NCBI GenBank assembly: GCA_900317955.1
Contig: ONIP01000010.1
Location: forward strand, 1 to 64,000
Direction of reading: 5' to 3'
DNA from: an uncultured Bacteroidales bacterium
GTDB lineage: Bacteria > Bacteroidota > Bacteroidia > Bacteroidales > P3
Length of the DNA: 64,000 bases
In this document: positions 36,413 through 45,126 of the stretch, piece by piece
How the letters are laid out: each line of letters opens with the position of its first letter
Position numbering within the stretch: position 1 is the first letter of the stretch
Made by a program: the position numbers and the translations under genes
The notes under the pieces: generated by a model
Database searches by the model: none
What the model was told of the DNA's origin: nothing
Seen by the model: the letters and a program-made list of their open reading frames with translations, nothing else

Positions 36413-37350
36413 AACTCAAAGAATCACTCAGACGTTTCCGCGCTCGGCAGAACAACCCCTATCAATATTCCGACGAGGAGCTGGAGGAGTGCCGTTGTGC
36501 CAACTGCGGTCACGTGTTCAGGGGCAACTACTGCCCTGTGTGCCGTCAGGAGGTCGGCGACGGACGCATCACATGGAAGTGGGTCGGTAAAAGCATCCTC
36601 GACGTATGGGGAATGGACTCTCGCTCCCTTCCCAACACGCTACTACAGCTCCTTTGGCGTCCCGGCCTACTGATAGGCGACTATATCGGAGGCCACCGCC
36701 AGGTGTGCTACAAACCCGTCAACATGCTCTTCATTGTGGCACTGGCCTATGTCATCCTCATGCAGATAATCGGTCAGGATGTCAACATTAGCGAAATCGA
36801 AATTGCAGGCTACGACCGGACTGGATACTTCAATGTATTCAATACCTGCTATCATTGGATGGTGGCTCATCCGGGATGGGCCATGATGATACTGACCATG
36901 ATAATGATATTGCCCACCTTCATTGTGTTCCGTTTTGCCCCGCGGCATCCGCACCTCTCCTTTCCCGAAAACATCTTCATTCAGGTTTTCATGAGCACAT
37001 TGATGCTTGTTGTCGCCTTCACCATCCGTGTCAGCAACGGAATTACCATCTTCCTTATCCCGCTCTATTATTACATCTGCTATCGGCAGCTGTTCGGTTA
37101 CAAGTTTTGGGGAACAACATGGCGTCTTGCCGTCTGTTTCTTTGTGTGGTCCTGTCTTGCATTCTATCTCATTGTCGTGGTATTGGTGGTAGCGGTACGC
37201 CAAAATGAATTGGCCAATCCTGTACGCGCCACAATCTATGGTGTCGTCATGTTGACTTTAGGCACGGCAGTGCTGGTTGCTATACCCCTTTCCATAGCCT
37301 ACTTCATCAGCAGGAAAAAGGCTAAAAGAAGACAACAACCCTCGCTTTAG
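36409..37350 (+). CDS. DUF3667 membrane protein, copy 2
   Basis: A 313-residue paralogue of the preceding gene, with nearly the same N-terminus (MKLKESLRRFRARQNNPYQY), zinc ribbon CANCGHVFRGNYCPVCRQ, and SILDVWGMDSRSLPNTLLQL. The ATG at 36409 overlaps the previous stop codon. The longer open frame starting at 35956 runs through copy 1 and is not real. Membrane segments are similar in number but the loop after QVCYKPVNMLF differs, so the copies have diverged since duplication. The function is unknown. Tandem pairs could form a heteromer. Confidence 0.88.
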   Translation: MKLKESLRRFRARQNNPYQYSDEELEECRCANCGHVFRGNYCPVCRQEVGDGRITWKWVGKSILDVWGMDSRSLPNTLLQLLWRPGLLIGDYIGGHRQVCYKPVNMLFIVALAYVILMQIIGQDVNISEIEIAGYDRTGYFNVFNTCYHWMVAHPGWAMMILTMIMILPTFIVFRFAPRHPHLSFPENIFIQVFMSTLMLVVAFTIRVSNGITIFLIPLYYYICYRQLFGYKFWGTTWRLAVCFFVWSCLAFYLIVVVLVVAVRQNELANPVRATIYGVVMLTLGTAVLVAIPLSIAYFISRKKAKRRQQPSL

Positions 37351-37472
37351 TGCTGTGCACGCTGTTGTCGGACATTGCTTTTTATTACCCTACACCTGTC
37401 AGACTATCAGGCACTAAACACTCTTTCCCGCCCTTCCTGATAAAAAAAACTCTCTATGTCCGAAAAAAGTTG

Positions 37473-37481
37473 TACTTTTGC
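37473..37481 (+). promoter_or_regulatory. -7 promoter element for the ferredoxin gene
   Basis: TACTTTTGC lies about 30 bases before the ATG at 37512, so the ferredoxin has its own promoter and a short leader. Confidence 0.6.
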
Positions 37482-37511
37482 AAAACAGTTTAACCCTAAA
37501 AATAGATAAAA

Positions 37512-37679
37512 ATGGCTTACAAAATCACTGACATCTGCGTTGCTTGCGGTACCTGCATCGACCAGTGCCCCGTCGGAGCCATCTCCGAAGGCGACATCTA
37601 CAAAATCGACGCTGACGCTTGCGTTAGCTGCGGCACCTGCGCCGGCGCTTGCCCCACTGGTGCTATCGTCGAAGGCTAA
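37512..37679 (+). CDS. Two-cluster 4Fe-4S ferredoxin
   Basis: A 55-residue bacterial-type ferredoxin. Two CxxCxxCxxxCP motifs are present: CVACGTCIDQCPVGAI and CVSCGTCAGACPTGAI. Each supplies three ligands to one cluster and the fourth to the other, so it carries two [4Fe-4S] clusters and shuttles low-potential electrons. The internal symmetry of the two halves is typical. It is isolated, with its own promoter and a strong terminator, as for a highly expressed electron carrier; the partner cannot be told from context. Confidence 0.97.
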   Translation: MAYKITDICVACGTCIDQCPVGAISEGDIYKIDADACVSCGTCAGACPTGAIVEG

Positions 37680-37700
37680 TAAAGCAATGATGTAAAAGTT

Positions 37701-37726
37701 AAAGCCCTGCCTTATCGCAGGGCTTT
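37701..37726 (+). terminator. Terminator after the ferredoxin gene
   Basis: AAAGCCCTGC and GCAGGGCTTT form a perfect 10-bp stem with a 6-base loop, 22 bp after the ferredoxin stop. Confidence 0.85.
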
Positions 37727-37739
37727 CTTGTATCAGACA

Positions 37740-37937
37740 AATTCTGAATGTGTTAATGTGTGAATGTGTTAATGTGTGAATGTGTTAATGTGTTAGTCTT
37801 TGGTTCGCGAATAAGCGACTAAACGATTAAGCTAATAAGCGATTAAGCGACTAAACGATTAAGCTAATAAGCGATTAAGCGACTAAACGAATTCAAAAGA
37901 TTCACTAATTAACGAATTTACGAATTATCGAATTCAA
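37740..37937. repeat. Low-complexity repeat C, copy 2
   Basis: Three tandem GTGTTAATGTGTGAAT-type units (37750-37795) are followed by repeated TAAGCGACTAAACGATTAAGC and AACGAATT blocks. Related sequence is found at 26000-26062 and, within queG, at about 50258-50345. It has no coding potential here. Confidence 0.75.
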
Positions 37938-37947
37938 AAAAAACGTC

Positions 37948-38637
37948 ATGAACGAACGTCACCGTGTCAAACGACTCACCCTTTTGCGCTATGTTCTGGC
38001 TTTCCCCCGTAGCGTGTGGCTCAATTTTCGCTTGCTGCCCTACCGTCAGGCATGTCGGCTTCCTTTGCTTGTATCCCACCGCACCAAAATCCACAATCTC
38101 TCAGGCCATATTGTCCTCCATGCTGACCAACTGCGTGTAGGACTCGTCAAAATAGGCTTCTCCACCTGCCAGCAGACCGATTTCCGCTATCATCGCCCAT
38201 TACTCAACATCAGGGGCACACTACACATTCTTGGGGAGTGTACCGTGGGGGCGGGTGCAAGCATCGAAGTGTCTGAACACGGTGTTCTCACCCTTGGCGA
38301 CCATTTCAACCTTGGTCCCTCGTCCCTCATTGTCTGCAACCACCAAATTACTTTCGACCACCATGTGCAGACCTCTTGGTGCTGTACACTCATGGACACC
38401 GACCAGCATCGTCTTTTCGGCAGCGACGGCAATTGGTGCAACCCCGACCGCCCCATTCAGGTCGCCCATCATGTCTGGCTTGGATGCCATGTCGTGGTAA
38501 CCAAGGGAACCGTCCTCCCGCCCCACACAACCGTCGGTGCCATGAGCTGCCTCCACGGCGTTTTTGAAGAGGAACACACAGCCATTGGTGGCAATCCAGC
38601 CAAAGTGTTGCGCCGCGGTGTCACCCGCGAATGGTAA
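37948..38637 (+). CDS. Left-handed beta-helix acyltransferase
   Basis: A 229-residue protein of the hexapeptide-repeat acyltransferase superfamily. It starts with a basic segment (VKRLTLLRYVLAFPRSVW). The repeats run from about 55 to 185 (LNIRGTLHILGECTVGAGASIEVSEHGVL, and IQVAHHVWLGCHVVVTKGTVLPPHT), ending in GAMSCLHGVFEE and the IGGNPAKVLRRG tail common to this family. Such enzymes O- or N-acetylate sugars in polysaccharide synthesis, like WcaF or LpxA relatives. No glycosyltransferase neighbours help assign a substrate. It follows a repeat stretch, so it may be alone. Confidence 0.82.
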   Translation: MNERHRVKRLTLLRYVLAFPRSVWLNFRLLPYRQACRLPLLVSHRTKIHNLSGHIVLHADQLRVGLVKIGFSTCQQTDFRYHRPLLNIRGTLHILGECTVGAGASIEVSEHGVLTLGDHFNLGPSSLIVCNHQITFDHHVQTSWCCTLMDTDQHRLFGSDGNWCNPDRPIQVAHHVWLGCHVVVTKGTVLPPHTTVGAMSCLHGVFEEEHTAIGGNPAKVLRRGVTREW

Positions 38638-38715
38638 TAGCATATTTTTTGCTTTCCGCCCTGTCTGAGGATTTTGCCAAATACAATTTCCGTTACGCTG
38701 TAATCACAATCGAGG

Positions 38716-39492
38716 TCAATCTGAGGGTTGCAGAGCCTTGAGCCGTTGTTTGTACTGGGCGGCGAGTTTTTTGTTCTTCATTTTTGTATATACCGAGACA
38801 ATACGTTCCAGCACAACTGGGTTGTTGGGGGCTATTTTCTCTGCCCTTAGCAAATAGTGCAAGGCATTCTGGTAGTCGCCCACAATGCTGTGGCTATAGG
38901 CCAGATGAATCAGTATGATGACATCCGAGGGGAACACTTGTGCGGCGCGGTGGGCAATGCGGCGCATTTCCAGTACAGTGACCGAGTCGATGGTGGCTCC
39001 AGGCTCAGGATTGGCAATGTCGTATGAAATGGTGTGGAGGTAGTCCTGCACCCCCTCAAGCATCAGTTCGCGGCCGCCCCCTTCAAGGTTCGGAAACTGC
39101 CAACGGTGGTTGATAAGTTCTGAACGGTCAAGGGTTTGAACAATCTCGTCTGCATAGGGCTTCCAACGCCGTATTTCTCCAAGAAAATAAATCTTGCCGA
39201 AACGGAGGTCTAATCGGTCGGGATATTGTTGTATTGCCTGGTCGATAACAAAAACGGTGCTGTCGGCAGCCACAGGGGAGGAACTTGCAATGCTTTGTCC
39301 CATGTGATAGTTGAATCGTGCAATGTATAGGTCTATATCGTCGGGCGAAGCCTGTCCCCATTCGGCAAGAATCTCTCTCTGCAGGGAGAGATTGTCGCTG
39401 TTCAGCGCATCGTAAAACGTTTCGGAATAAGACTGTGCAGCAACACTGAATGCTGTCATAATGCACATTACAAAGAACGTAATTTTCTTCAT
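38716..39492 (-). CDS. Exported TPR-repeat protein
   Basis: A 258-residue protein with a signal peptide (residues 1-19, ending VAAQS). The mature part is helical, with two clear tetratricopeptide repeats near the C-terminus (DVIILIHLAYSHSIVGDYQNALHYLLRAE and NNPVVLERIVSVYTKMKNKKLAAQYKQRL), and weaker repeats before. TPRs mediate protein-protein contacts. No partner is apparent, as the neighbour upstream is divergent. A TATCTTTGC promoter precedes it at 39547-39555. Confidence 0.75.
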   Translation of the reverse strand: MKKITFFVMCIMTAFSVAAQSYSETFYDALNSDNLSLQREILAEWGQASPDDIDLYIARFNYHMGQSIASSSPVAADSTVFVIDQAIQQYPDRLDLRFGKIYFLGEIRRWKPYADEIVQTLDRSELINHRWQFPNLEGGGRELMLEGVQDYLHTISYDIANPEPGATIDSVTVLEMRRIAHRAAQVFPSDVIILIHLAYSHSIVGDYQNALHYLLRAEKIAPNNPVVLERIVSVYTKMKNKKLAAQYKQRLKALQPSD

Positions 39493-39546
39493 GTTAACAA
39501 TGTTTTATGGTCGGACTGGGGTAACAAGGGATTGTTTTATCAATCT

Positions 39547-39555
39547 GCAAAGATA
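39547..39555 (-). promoter_or_regulatory. -7 promoter element for the TPR protein gene
   Basis: TATCTTTGC on the minus strand, about 55 bases before the ATG at 39492. Confidence 0.55.
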
Positions 39556-39595
39556 CAAAATATTTTTTGATTCCCAACGTTATAGAGATTAGAGT

Positions 39596-41395
39596 ATGAA
39601 ATTTTTGCTTGTTACACCGCCCTTGACCCAACTCAACACACCGTATCCCGCCACGGCAGTGCTGAAGGGCTATCTGCAATCCCAAGGCTATGAGGCTGTG
39701 CAGGCTGACTTGGGTATTGAACTGGTTGATAGGATGTTTACAGCCAATTGGCTCCGAGAGGCTGCCAAAGGTCGGCACAAGGAGTTTATGCTGAAGGCCT
39801 CCAGGGTAATAGAGAAGGTGGTGCAGTTCCTGCGCGGTGCCGACAACACAGTTGCTTGGCGCATAGTGAATGGCTCCCTGTTGCCAGAAGGACCTCGTTT
39901 CGGACGTATAGAGGACATGGAATGGGCTTTCGGAACAGCAGGCATTGAGGACAGGGCAAGGTATATGGCAACTTTGTTCTTGGAGGATTTGGCAGATTGT
40001 ATCCGTGAGGATGTTGACGAGCATTTCGGCTTGGTGAATTACGCTGAACATTTGGCGACGTATGCACCTGAGTTCGACGAGTTGGCGGCTGCATTGGAAC
40101 GCGAACCTACCGTGGTGGACATTCTAATGATTGAGTTACTCAAGGGGTATATGGAGCAGGAGCGGCCGGATGTGGTTTGTCTTTCGGTTCCTTTTCCGGG
40201 TTGTTTATACGGTGCTCTGCGCTGCGGGCAGTGGCTTAAGTGCGAGTGTCCGTCAGTACAGGTAAACTTGGGCGGCGGTTTTGTCAATACTGAGTGGCGG
40301 CACCTAAGTGAAGAACGAGTTTTCGACTACTGCGATTCCATTGTTTTTGACGACGGCGAGTTGCCTCTCAAGCGCATAGCAGAATGGCTGCAAGGAAAGT
40401 GCAGTGAGCTGGATTTGGTGCGGACGCTGTGGCGAAGGGAGGACGGCTCCATTGTGTGGGAACTGCTGAATGCGGACGCTGTGGTGGAGAATGGTGAACC
40501 CGATTTCGGCGGATTGCCGTTGGAGTTGTATCTCTCTACGGCTGATATGACGAATGCCATGCACCGCATGTGGAGCGACGGGCGGTGGAACAAGGTGATG
40601 ATGTCCCACGGCTGCTATTGGCATCGCTGCGCTTTCTGCGACACCAGTTTGGATTACATCGGTCGCTTTGCGCCCCCAACGGCAGATAAGGTGGTGAATA
40701 TGATGGAACGGGTGTCGAAACAGACAGGTGTAAGCGGCTTTCATTTCGTGGACGAGGCTTTGCCACCCAAACTCTTAAAGGAGGTGTGCGAAGAAATTCT
40801 GAGGCGAGGAATGGTGGTGACTTTTTGGGGAAATATCCGTTTTGAGAAGGCGTATAGTGAGGAGATGTGCGACCTGTTGTCGCGGGCGGGCTGTGTAGCG
40901 GTGAGCGGAGGACTGGAGGTCGCCTCCGACAGGTTGTTGAAACTGATGGACAAAGGGGTGACCATAGAACAGACAGTGCAGGCATGCAGGCATTTCCGCG
41001 ATGCGGGTATCATGGTGCATACTTACCTGATGTACGGTTTCCCGACGGAGACGCTTCAGGAAACTCTCGGCGCGTTGGATACTGTGCGGCGCATGTTCGA
41101 CGAAGGCATTGTGCAGAGTGCTTTTTGGCACCGCTACGCATTGACCTGCCACAGCCCATCGGGACAGCACCCCGAGAGGTACGGCGCACGACGTTGCGAT
41201 ACTGAGTTTAATTTATTCTGCAATAACGAGGTGGACTGGATGCCATTGAATGGTGGTGAGCAGTTCGACTACGACATAGAGGAGGTGGGTCGTGGCCTGC
41301 GCGTAGCAACCTACAACTACATGAACGGCCTCGGCCTCGACCAGCCGGTCAAAAGCTGGTTCCCCGGCATAAGATTCAAGAAACCTAAGAAGTAA
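39596..41395 (+). CDS. B12-binding domain radical SAM protein
   Basis: A 599-residue radical SAM enzyme. The N-terminal part (to about 265) has a Rossmann-like layout (PDVVCLSVPFPGCLYGAL, VQVNLGGGF) typical of the cobalamin-binding domain of this superfamily. The iron-sulfur motif GCYWHRCAFCDTS has Cys340, Cys345 and Cys348, a CX4CX2C spacing used in this subgroup. Downstream are GFHFVDEALPPKLL, FWGNIRFE, and GGLEVASDRLLKLMDKG, all normal for the TIM barrel. The reaction is unknown. The Tyr/Leu-rich C-terminus (YDIEEVGRGLRVATYNYMNGLGLD) is conserved-looking. No biosynthetic neighbours are present. Confidence 0.9.
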   Translation: MKFLLVTPPLTQLNTPYPATAVLKGYLQSQGYEAVQADLGIELVDRMFTANWLREAAKGRHKEFMLKASRVIEKVVQFLRGADNTVAWRIVNGSLLPEGPRFGRIEDMEWAFGTAGIEDRARYMATLFLEDLADCIREDVDEHFGLVNYAEHLATYAPEFDELAAALEREPTVVDILMIELLKGYMEQERPDVVCLSVPFPGCLYGALRCGQWLKCECPSVQVNLGGGFVNTEWRHLSEERVFDYCDSIVFDDGELPLKRIAEWLQGKCSELDLVRTLWRREDGSIVWELLNADAVVENGEPDFGGLPLELYLSTADMTNAMHRMWSDGRWNKVMMSHGCYWHRCAFCDTSLDYIGRFAPPTADKVVNMMERVSKQTGVSGFHFVDEALPPKLLKEVCEEILRRGMVVTFWGNIRFEKAYSEEMCDLLSRAGCVAVSGGLEVASDRLLKLMDKGVTIEQTVQACRHFRDAGIMVHTYLMYGFPTETLQETLGALDTVRRMFDEGIVQSAFWHRYALTCHSPSGQHPERYGARRCDTEFNLFCNNEVDWMPLNGGEQFDYDIEEVGRGLRVATYNYMNGLGLDQPVKSWFPGIRFKKPKK

Positions 41396-41445
41396 TAACA
41401 AATTGATGCAGGTTTGATTATTACCTGAGAAAGACATTTCTTTTT

Positions 41446-41982
41446 ATGAAAAAAGAAACTCAAAGACATTCACATGGAGGCTGGTGGATAGTGCTGTTTC
41501 TGGCAGTCTTTTCTCTTGTCAGTTTGCTGATGTTTTATTTCCCTCGGCAGCCGGAAGACCTTGTGCCGTTGGTTGAGTCAAGCGACCGCTGTGAGTGGAC
41601 TGGTAAGAAAGATGTCTTCCCTCTGTCGGGTATATTGCTCGGAATGGCAGACGGCTGTATGGATGTAAAGGTTGTTGGCGGTGTCGGTATGCCTCCTGTT
41701 GAGGTCTATTCCGATTTCCAGATGCCTGATTTGTACTATTGCGACAGCGTACGTGTGTGGATAAGGCAGGGAGACTATGACCGTCTGTTGAAAGCAAATG
41801 ATAAACGCAGCGATGAGCGGCTGAGTGTCAAGACGTACAGGATAGATGTGCTTGACAGGTATGATGGCTGGCAACGCTATGTCGCACAGCATCCCCACGG
41901 CAGCGGAGGCTGGTTTGCCTTCGGTGCGTTGGCAGGAATCCTTTGTATAGTGCTACTGATAAAGAAAGTCTTCTATTCCTGA
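41446..41982 (+). CDS. Membrane protein of unknown function
   Basis: A 178-residue protein with membrane segments at about 13-31 and 157-176. The 125-residue middle region (DLVPLVESSDRCEW to RYVAQHPHG) would lie on one side, probably in the periplasm. I do not recognise a family. It follows the radical SAM gene by 50 bp on the same strand, so cotranscription is possible. Confidence 0.6.
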   Translation: MKKETQRHSHGGWWIVLFLAVFSLVSLLMFYFPRQPEDLVPLVESSDRCEWTGKKDVFPLSGILLGMADGCMDVKVVGGVGMPPVEVYSDFQMPDLYYCDSVRVWIRQGDYDRLLKANDKRSDERLSVKTYRIDVLDRYDGWQRYVAQHPHGSGGWFAFGALAGILCIVLLIKKVFYS

Positions 41983-41997
41983 GAAAAAGCATGACTC

Positions 41998-42597
41998 CCA
42001 GCCCATCCTACCTCCCCAGCCCTATCATAAGAAAAAGGAAAAGGGTTATCCCGAACTGTAGCACTATAGCAACTGCAACACGTCGTTGAGGATACCTCCT
42101 TACGGCCGTCGGTAACCCGATTTGGGTTAAACCTCAGCTTGCACCCCTCTGTTAATGAAAAAGTGCGTTTTGCATGCCTTTATTATCGGAAAAGTGTATT
42201 CTTTGCCATAACGGCATCACCTACCTGCCAATATACTATACCATATTCCTGCAGCAATAGCATAAGTCCAGACTAACACATTCTTACAGTGACTCACTTT
42301 ATAAATTATTTATTATAGTGTTGCCCCTCTGCGCTAATTTTGATTCATTGATGCTCACGACCTATGGTTTGCAGCATTCGGCACCCACAAGGGTAAGGTC
42401 TTACTAGATTCATTGAAACTGTTGGATGCATTGAATGCCGTATATCAATTCCTCTAAATATGCTTTTCTGTTTTCTCAACACACTTATATACAAATACAT
42501 TAAATGATATATGAAGATATAAAACCATATTTCTTTTTATGATTTACCCATATTCGCAAGGAGCGAAACAATATTTTACCAATTAAAAAAAACTTCG
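41998..42597. other. Gap before the ATPase pair
   Basis: About 600 bp with no supported gene. It contains a TAACCC...GGGTTA hairpin (42113-42129) and a longer GGGTTAT...GTAACCC pairing around 42035-42117. No relic or RNA family is recognised. Confidence 0.5.
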
Positions 42598-42606
42598 TAT
42601 CTTTGC
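42598..42606 (+). promoter_or_regulatory. Promoter for the AAA ATPase pair
   Basis: TATCTTTGC at 42598, with TTTA at 42575-42578 exactly 19 bases upstream, close to the TTTG -33 box. The leader is about 45 nt. Confidence 0.65.
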
Positions 42607-42651
42607 AGTATTAAAAACATATTAATTTTTTTTATTGAAAGTATTGATATT

Positions 42652-44025
42652 ATGAACAGTTATCGATTCAGGCTAAACAATTATCATGCAATATCGACAG
42701 CAGATATTGCAATTGATGGCTTGACTGTCTTGTCGGGGATAAATGGTTGTGGGAAAAGCACCATATCCCGCTGGCTGTATTATTTGGTCAATGGTTCTCT
42801 GCGATATGAAGATTTTGTATACAAAAGGTATATCAAAACACTCTTATCATTCTGCCGAAAATACGATCGGGCAAGACTTGAAATGAATTTCGATGACAAA
42901 TACAATTATGCTATCCATATAAAAAATGGCACAGAGAAAAATACATATCAATCTCCATTAATTTTTCAACGAGTCGAATTAAAGAACAGATATAATGAAG
43001 AAGGAGCAGAACTTACTACAGAGTACTACACAAAGTTTGTTGACGATTTTTCAAACAGATTAGAAGGTTTTCTTGCAGGCGAAATTCCTGACACTACAAA
43101 AAAGCGAGTACTGCGTTACCTCAATATTAATGCTGATTTTGATGGGAATGATATTTTACAATATAGTCCAGTAAATGATTTTCGTGAAGTCAGTGAAAAC
43201 GTTTTGCAGAATGCATTACAACAACGAACCCTTGATTTGAAAAAACGGCCCAAACCTCTTCTTTTTGAATTCGTGAGGGATGTATATGAAGATGAAATAG
43301 AAGAACCAACAGATATGGATTTGACAGAAGATGGTGTAAGCATTATAGAAGGAGACAGACTTGCAGTATTGCTTGGATTGAGACGAGCCATTTATGTTGA
43401 CACCCCACTTGCACTACGAGCCGATGCTACTGGAAATCGTTTTTGGGAGGAGCTGAAAAACTATATGGACACCAAAATTGCTGACATTGACATTGAGGGT
43501 AAAAAGTTGTTGCGGCGTGTCAAAGACACTTTACAAGGAGAAGTCCGATTTGTCAAGTCCGACTCTCCTTTTGATACCGGGGAACTGCATTTCTTCAGTG
43601 CTGATAATTCTGTGGAAATTGGCATTGACGATACTGCAACAGGCTTCAAAACATTCATATACCTTCAAAGATTGATAGAGAATGGGCATCTTGATGAAGA
43701 AACACTATTTCTACTGGATGAGCCGGAGGTACACCTGCACCCTCAATGGATCGTGGAATATGCCAAATTATTAGTACTCCTACACAAAAAACTGGGCGTA
43801 AAAATAGTGCTTGCTACACATAATCCTGATATGGTTGCAGCCATTCAATCGATAGCAGAGAGAGAAATGATACTTGATAGGACTCATTTCTATATTGCTG
43901 AACCTGGACAGAATCAAGGCACATTCATGTTCAAAGATTTGGGGTCAGGTATAGAAGAAATATTTTCGTCATTCAATATCGCATTGGAAAGAATTGCAAT
44001 GTATGGTGGAAGCTATATACGATAA
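42652..44025 (+). CDS. ABC-type AAA ATPase (OLD/AAA_15-like), candidate defence gene
   Basis: A 457-residue ATPase. Walker A GINGCGKST is at residues 29-37. Walker B with the ABC/OLD-type tail is TLFLLDEPEVHLHPQW (351-366), and a switch histidine is at LATHNPDM (His390). A TATGFKTFIYLQRL segment replaces the usual LSGGQ signature. The middle region (about 100-320) is helical and charged, like the lid or coiled-coil insert of this group. The family lies with OLD, RloC-like and related ATPases used in many phage-defence systems. It overlaps the next gene by 23 bp and looks AT-richer than neighbouring core genes. The defence role is inference. Confidence 0.85.
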   Translation: MNSYRFRLNNYHAISTADIAIDGLTVLSGINGCGKSTISRWLYYLVNGSLRYEDFVYKRYIKTLLSFCRKYDRARLEMNFDDKYNYAIHIKNGTEKNTYQSPLIFQRVELKNRYNEEGAELTTEYYTKFVDDFSNRLEGFLAGEIPDTTKKRVLRYLNINADFDGNDILQYSPVNDFREVSENVLQNALQQRTLDLKKRPKPLLFEFVRDVYEDEIEEPTDMDLTEDGVSIIEGDRLAVLLGLRRAIYVDTPLALRADATGNRFWEELKNYMDTKIADIDIEGKKLLRRVKDTLQGEVRFVKSDSPFDTGELHFFSADNSVEIGIDDTATGFKTFIYLQRLIENGHLDEETLFLLDEPEVHLHPQWIVEYAKLLVLLHKKLGVKIVLATHNPDMVAAIQSIAEREMILDRTHFYIAEPGQNQGTFMFKDLGSGIEEIFSSFNIALERIAMYGGSYIR

Positions 44026-44800
44026 CAACACACTCAAAAGACATTCACTATACAGCCAATGTAAAACCAGCCTGAACGACATCTCTATAAGAGACTATGG
44101 CAAAGGTTGTTACTTTGATGTACAGATTGAGTGTCTTGATATGGACACCTATGAGGCTGCAATTTGTCATGGACAGCCAGATTGCACGGTAGATGCTGTA
44201 ATAGGAATTGCCGATTGCAACAATAAGCAAAAGAACAACTTTAGACTGCTACTTGTTGAATTGCGACTTGATTACAAAAGTGCTAATAATCTGTCCAAGT
44301 CAAATTTGGAAAGCAAAGTGACACATACAAAAGCTCTGCTTGGAGCCGAGGTTCCTATAAACAAAGAAAGTGTCTATGTATTCAGTGATGACGTGGCTGA
44401 ACGAGCCAGACATTGGGTGGAATCAAGAAAAAATGAGGGTGGAGAGTTAAAGAATTTTGTTGTGAATTCCTTATCAGCATTCAATGCCAATATTCGTTCC
44501 TATGACTCTTTGCCATACATACCCATCAACAATCCAAAAGCCACTTATACAGGATTACTTAAGTTGTTGGATAACAAGGAATATCACAATTTTACTATCC
44601 AATTCCGTTATTGGGTGGAGCAACGGGAATACTATAGATACCGAAACGCATTTGAAAGTCGGAATATTGAGAATATCCTAGTTGATGTCTGGAAATATGC
44701 ATCAGCAATTTCCAAGGTTTTTTCCAACGTTGATGAGGAACTGGAATACATGATTCTTGAAGAAGATGTAGCCTCATTGTTTTCCTCATTTGCTCCCTGA
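44003..44800 (+). CDS. Partner protein of the AAA ATPase, family not recognised
   Basis: A 265-residue protein from ATG 44003, which overlaps the ATPase stop; a TTG at 43994 is also in frame. No family is recognised. The middle part reads VDAVIGIADCNN, then LLLVELRLDYKS, then THTKALLG and VYVFSDDVAERARHW. The spacing of Asp and Glu-x-Arg is loosely like a PD-(D/E)XK nuclease core, but the motif lysine is not in its usual place, so this is a weak guess. The C-terminal half is helical and charged. Overlap with the ATPase gene implies a complex. Toprim, HNH and similar effectors were looked for and not found. Confidence 0.75.
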   Translation: MVEAIYDNNTLKRHSLYSQCKTSLNDISIRDYGKGCYFDVQIECLDMDTYEAAICHGQPDCTVDAVIGIADCNNKQKNNFRLLLVELRLDYKSANNLSKSNLESKVTHTKALLGAEVPINKESVYVFSDDVAERARHWVESRKNEGGELKNFVVNSLSAFNANIRSYDSLPYIPINNPKATYTGLLKLLDNKEYHNFTIQFRYWVEQREYYRYRNAFESRNIENILVDVWKYASAISKVFSNVDEELEYMILEEDVASLFSSFAP

Positions 44801-45126
44801 AGCCATCAAGGGTAAGAAGATAGTAAGAAGAGTTGCACGCACTTCTATACAGTTTATTCCTGATTTAGTTGACGGATTTTGCATTTTTCATGATGAGGTT
44901 GTCACTTATTGTACTGGAGAGGTTGACATTTTCCTGACATCGTTGACCGTATTCCTGAAAAGGTTGTCAACGGCATGTTTTCCGTGTTAGTCCCCTCCTT
45001 CTATAACTTGTATAAGAAAGCTTCTACAAATTGCCTCTCAGCGTCGAAGAGGGTTTGTCTGCCTGTGTTTTTGAACTTGCTCATGGGTGATGCTGTTTGT
45101 ACATCATTTCGTCTGTTCCAACTTGG
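44801..45126 (-). other. Gap with a possible transposase start relic
   Basis: On the minus strand 45001-45084 opens MSKFKNTGRQTLFDAERQF and stops after 27 codons. The first residues resemble the N-terminus of IS5-like transposases, so it may be a decayed insertion-sequence end. The rest of the gap shows no gene. Confidence 0.3.

Noticed and set aside
37740..37937. Tandem GTGTTAATGTGTGAAT units suggesting an iteron-like origin
   Set aside because: No replication gene or DnaA boxes are near, and similar stretches occur in two other places, so it is a dispersed low-complexity repeat.
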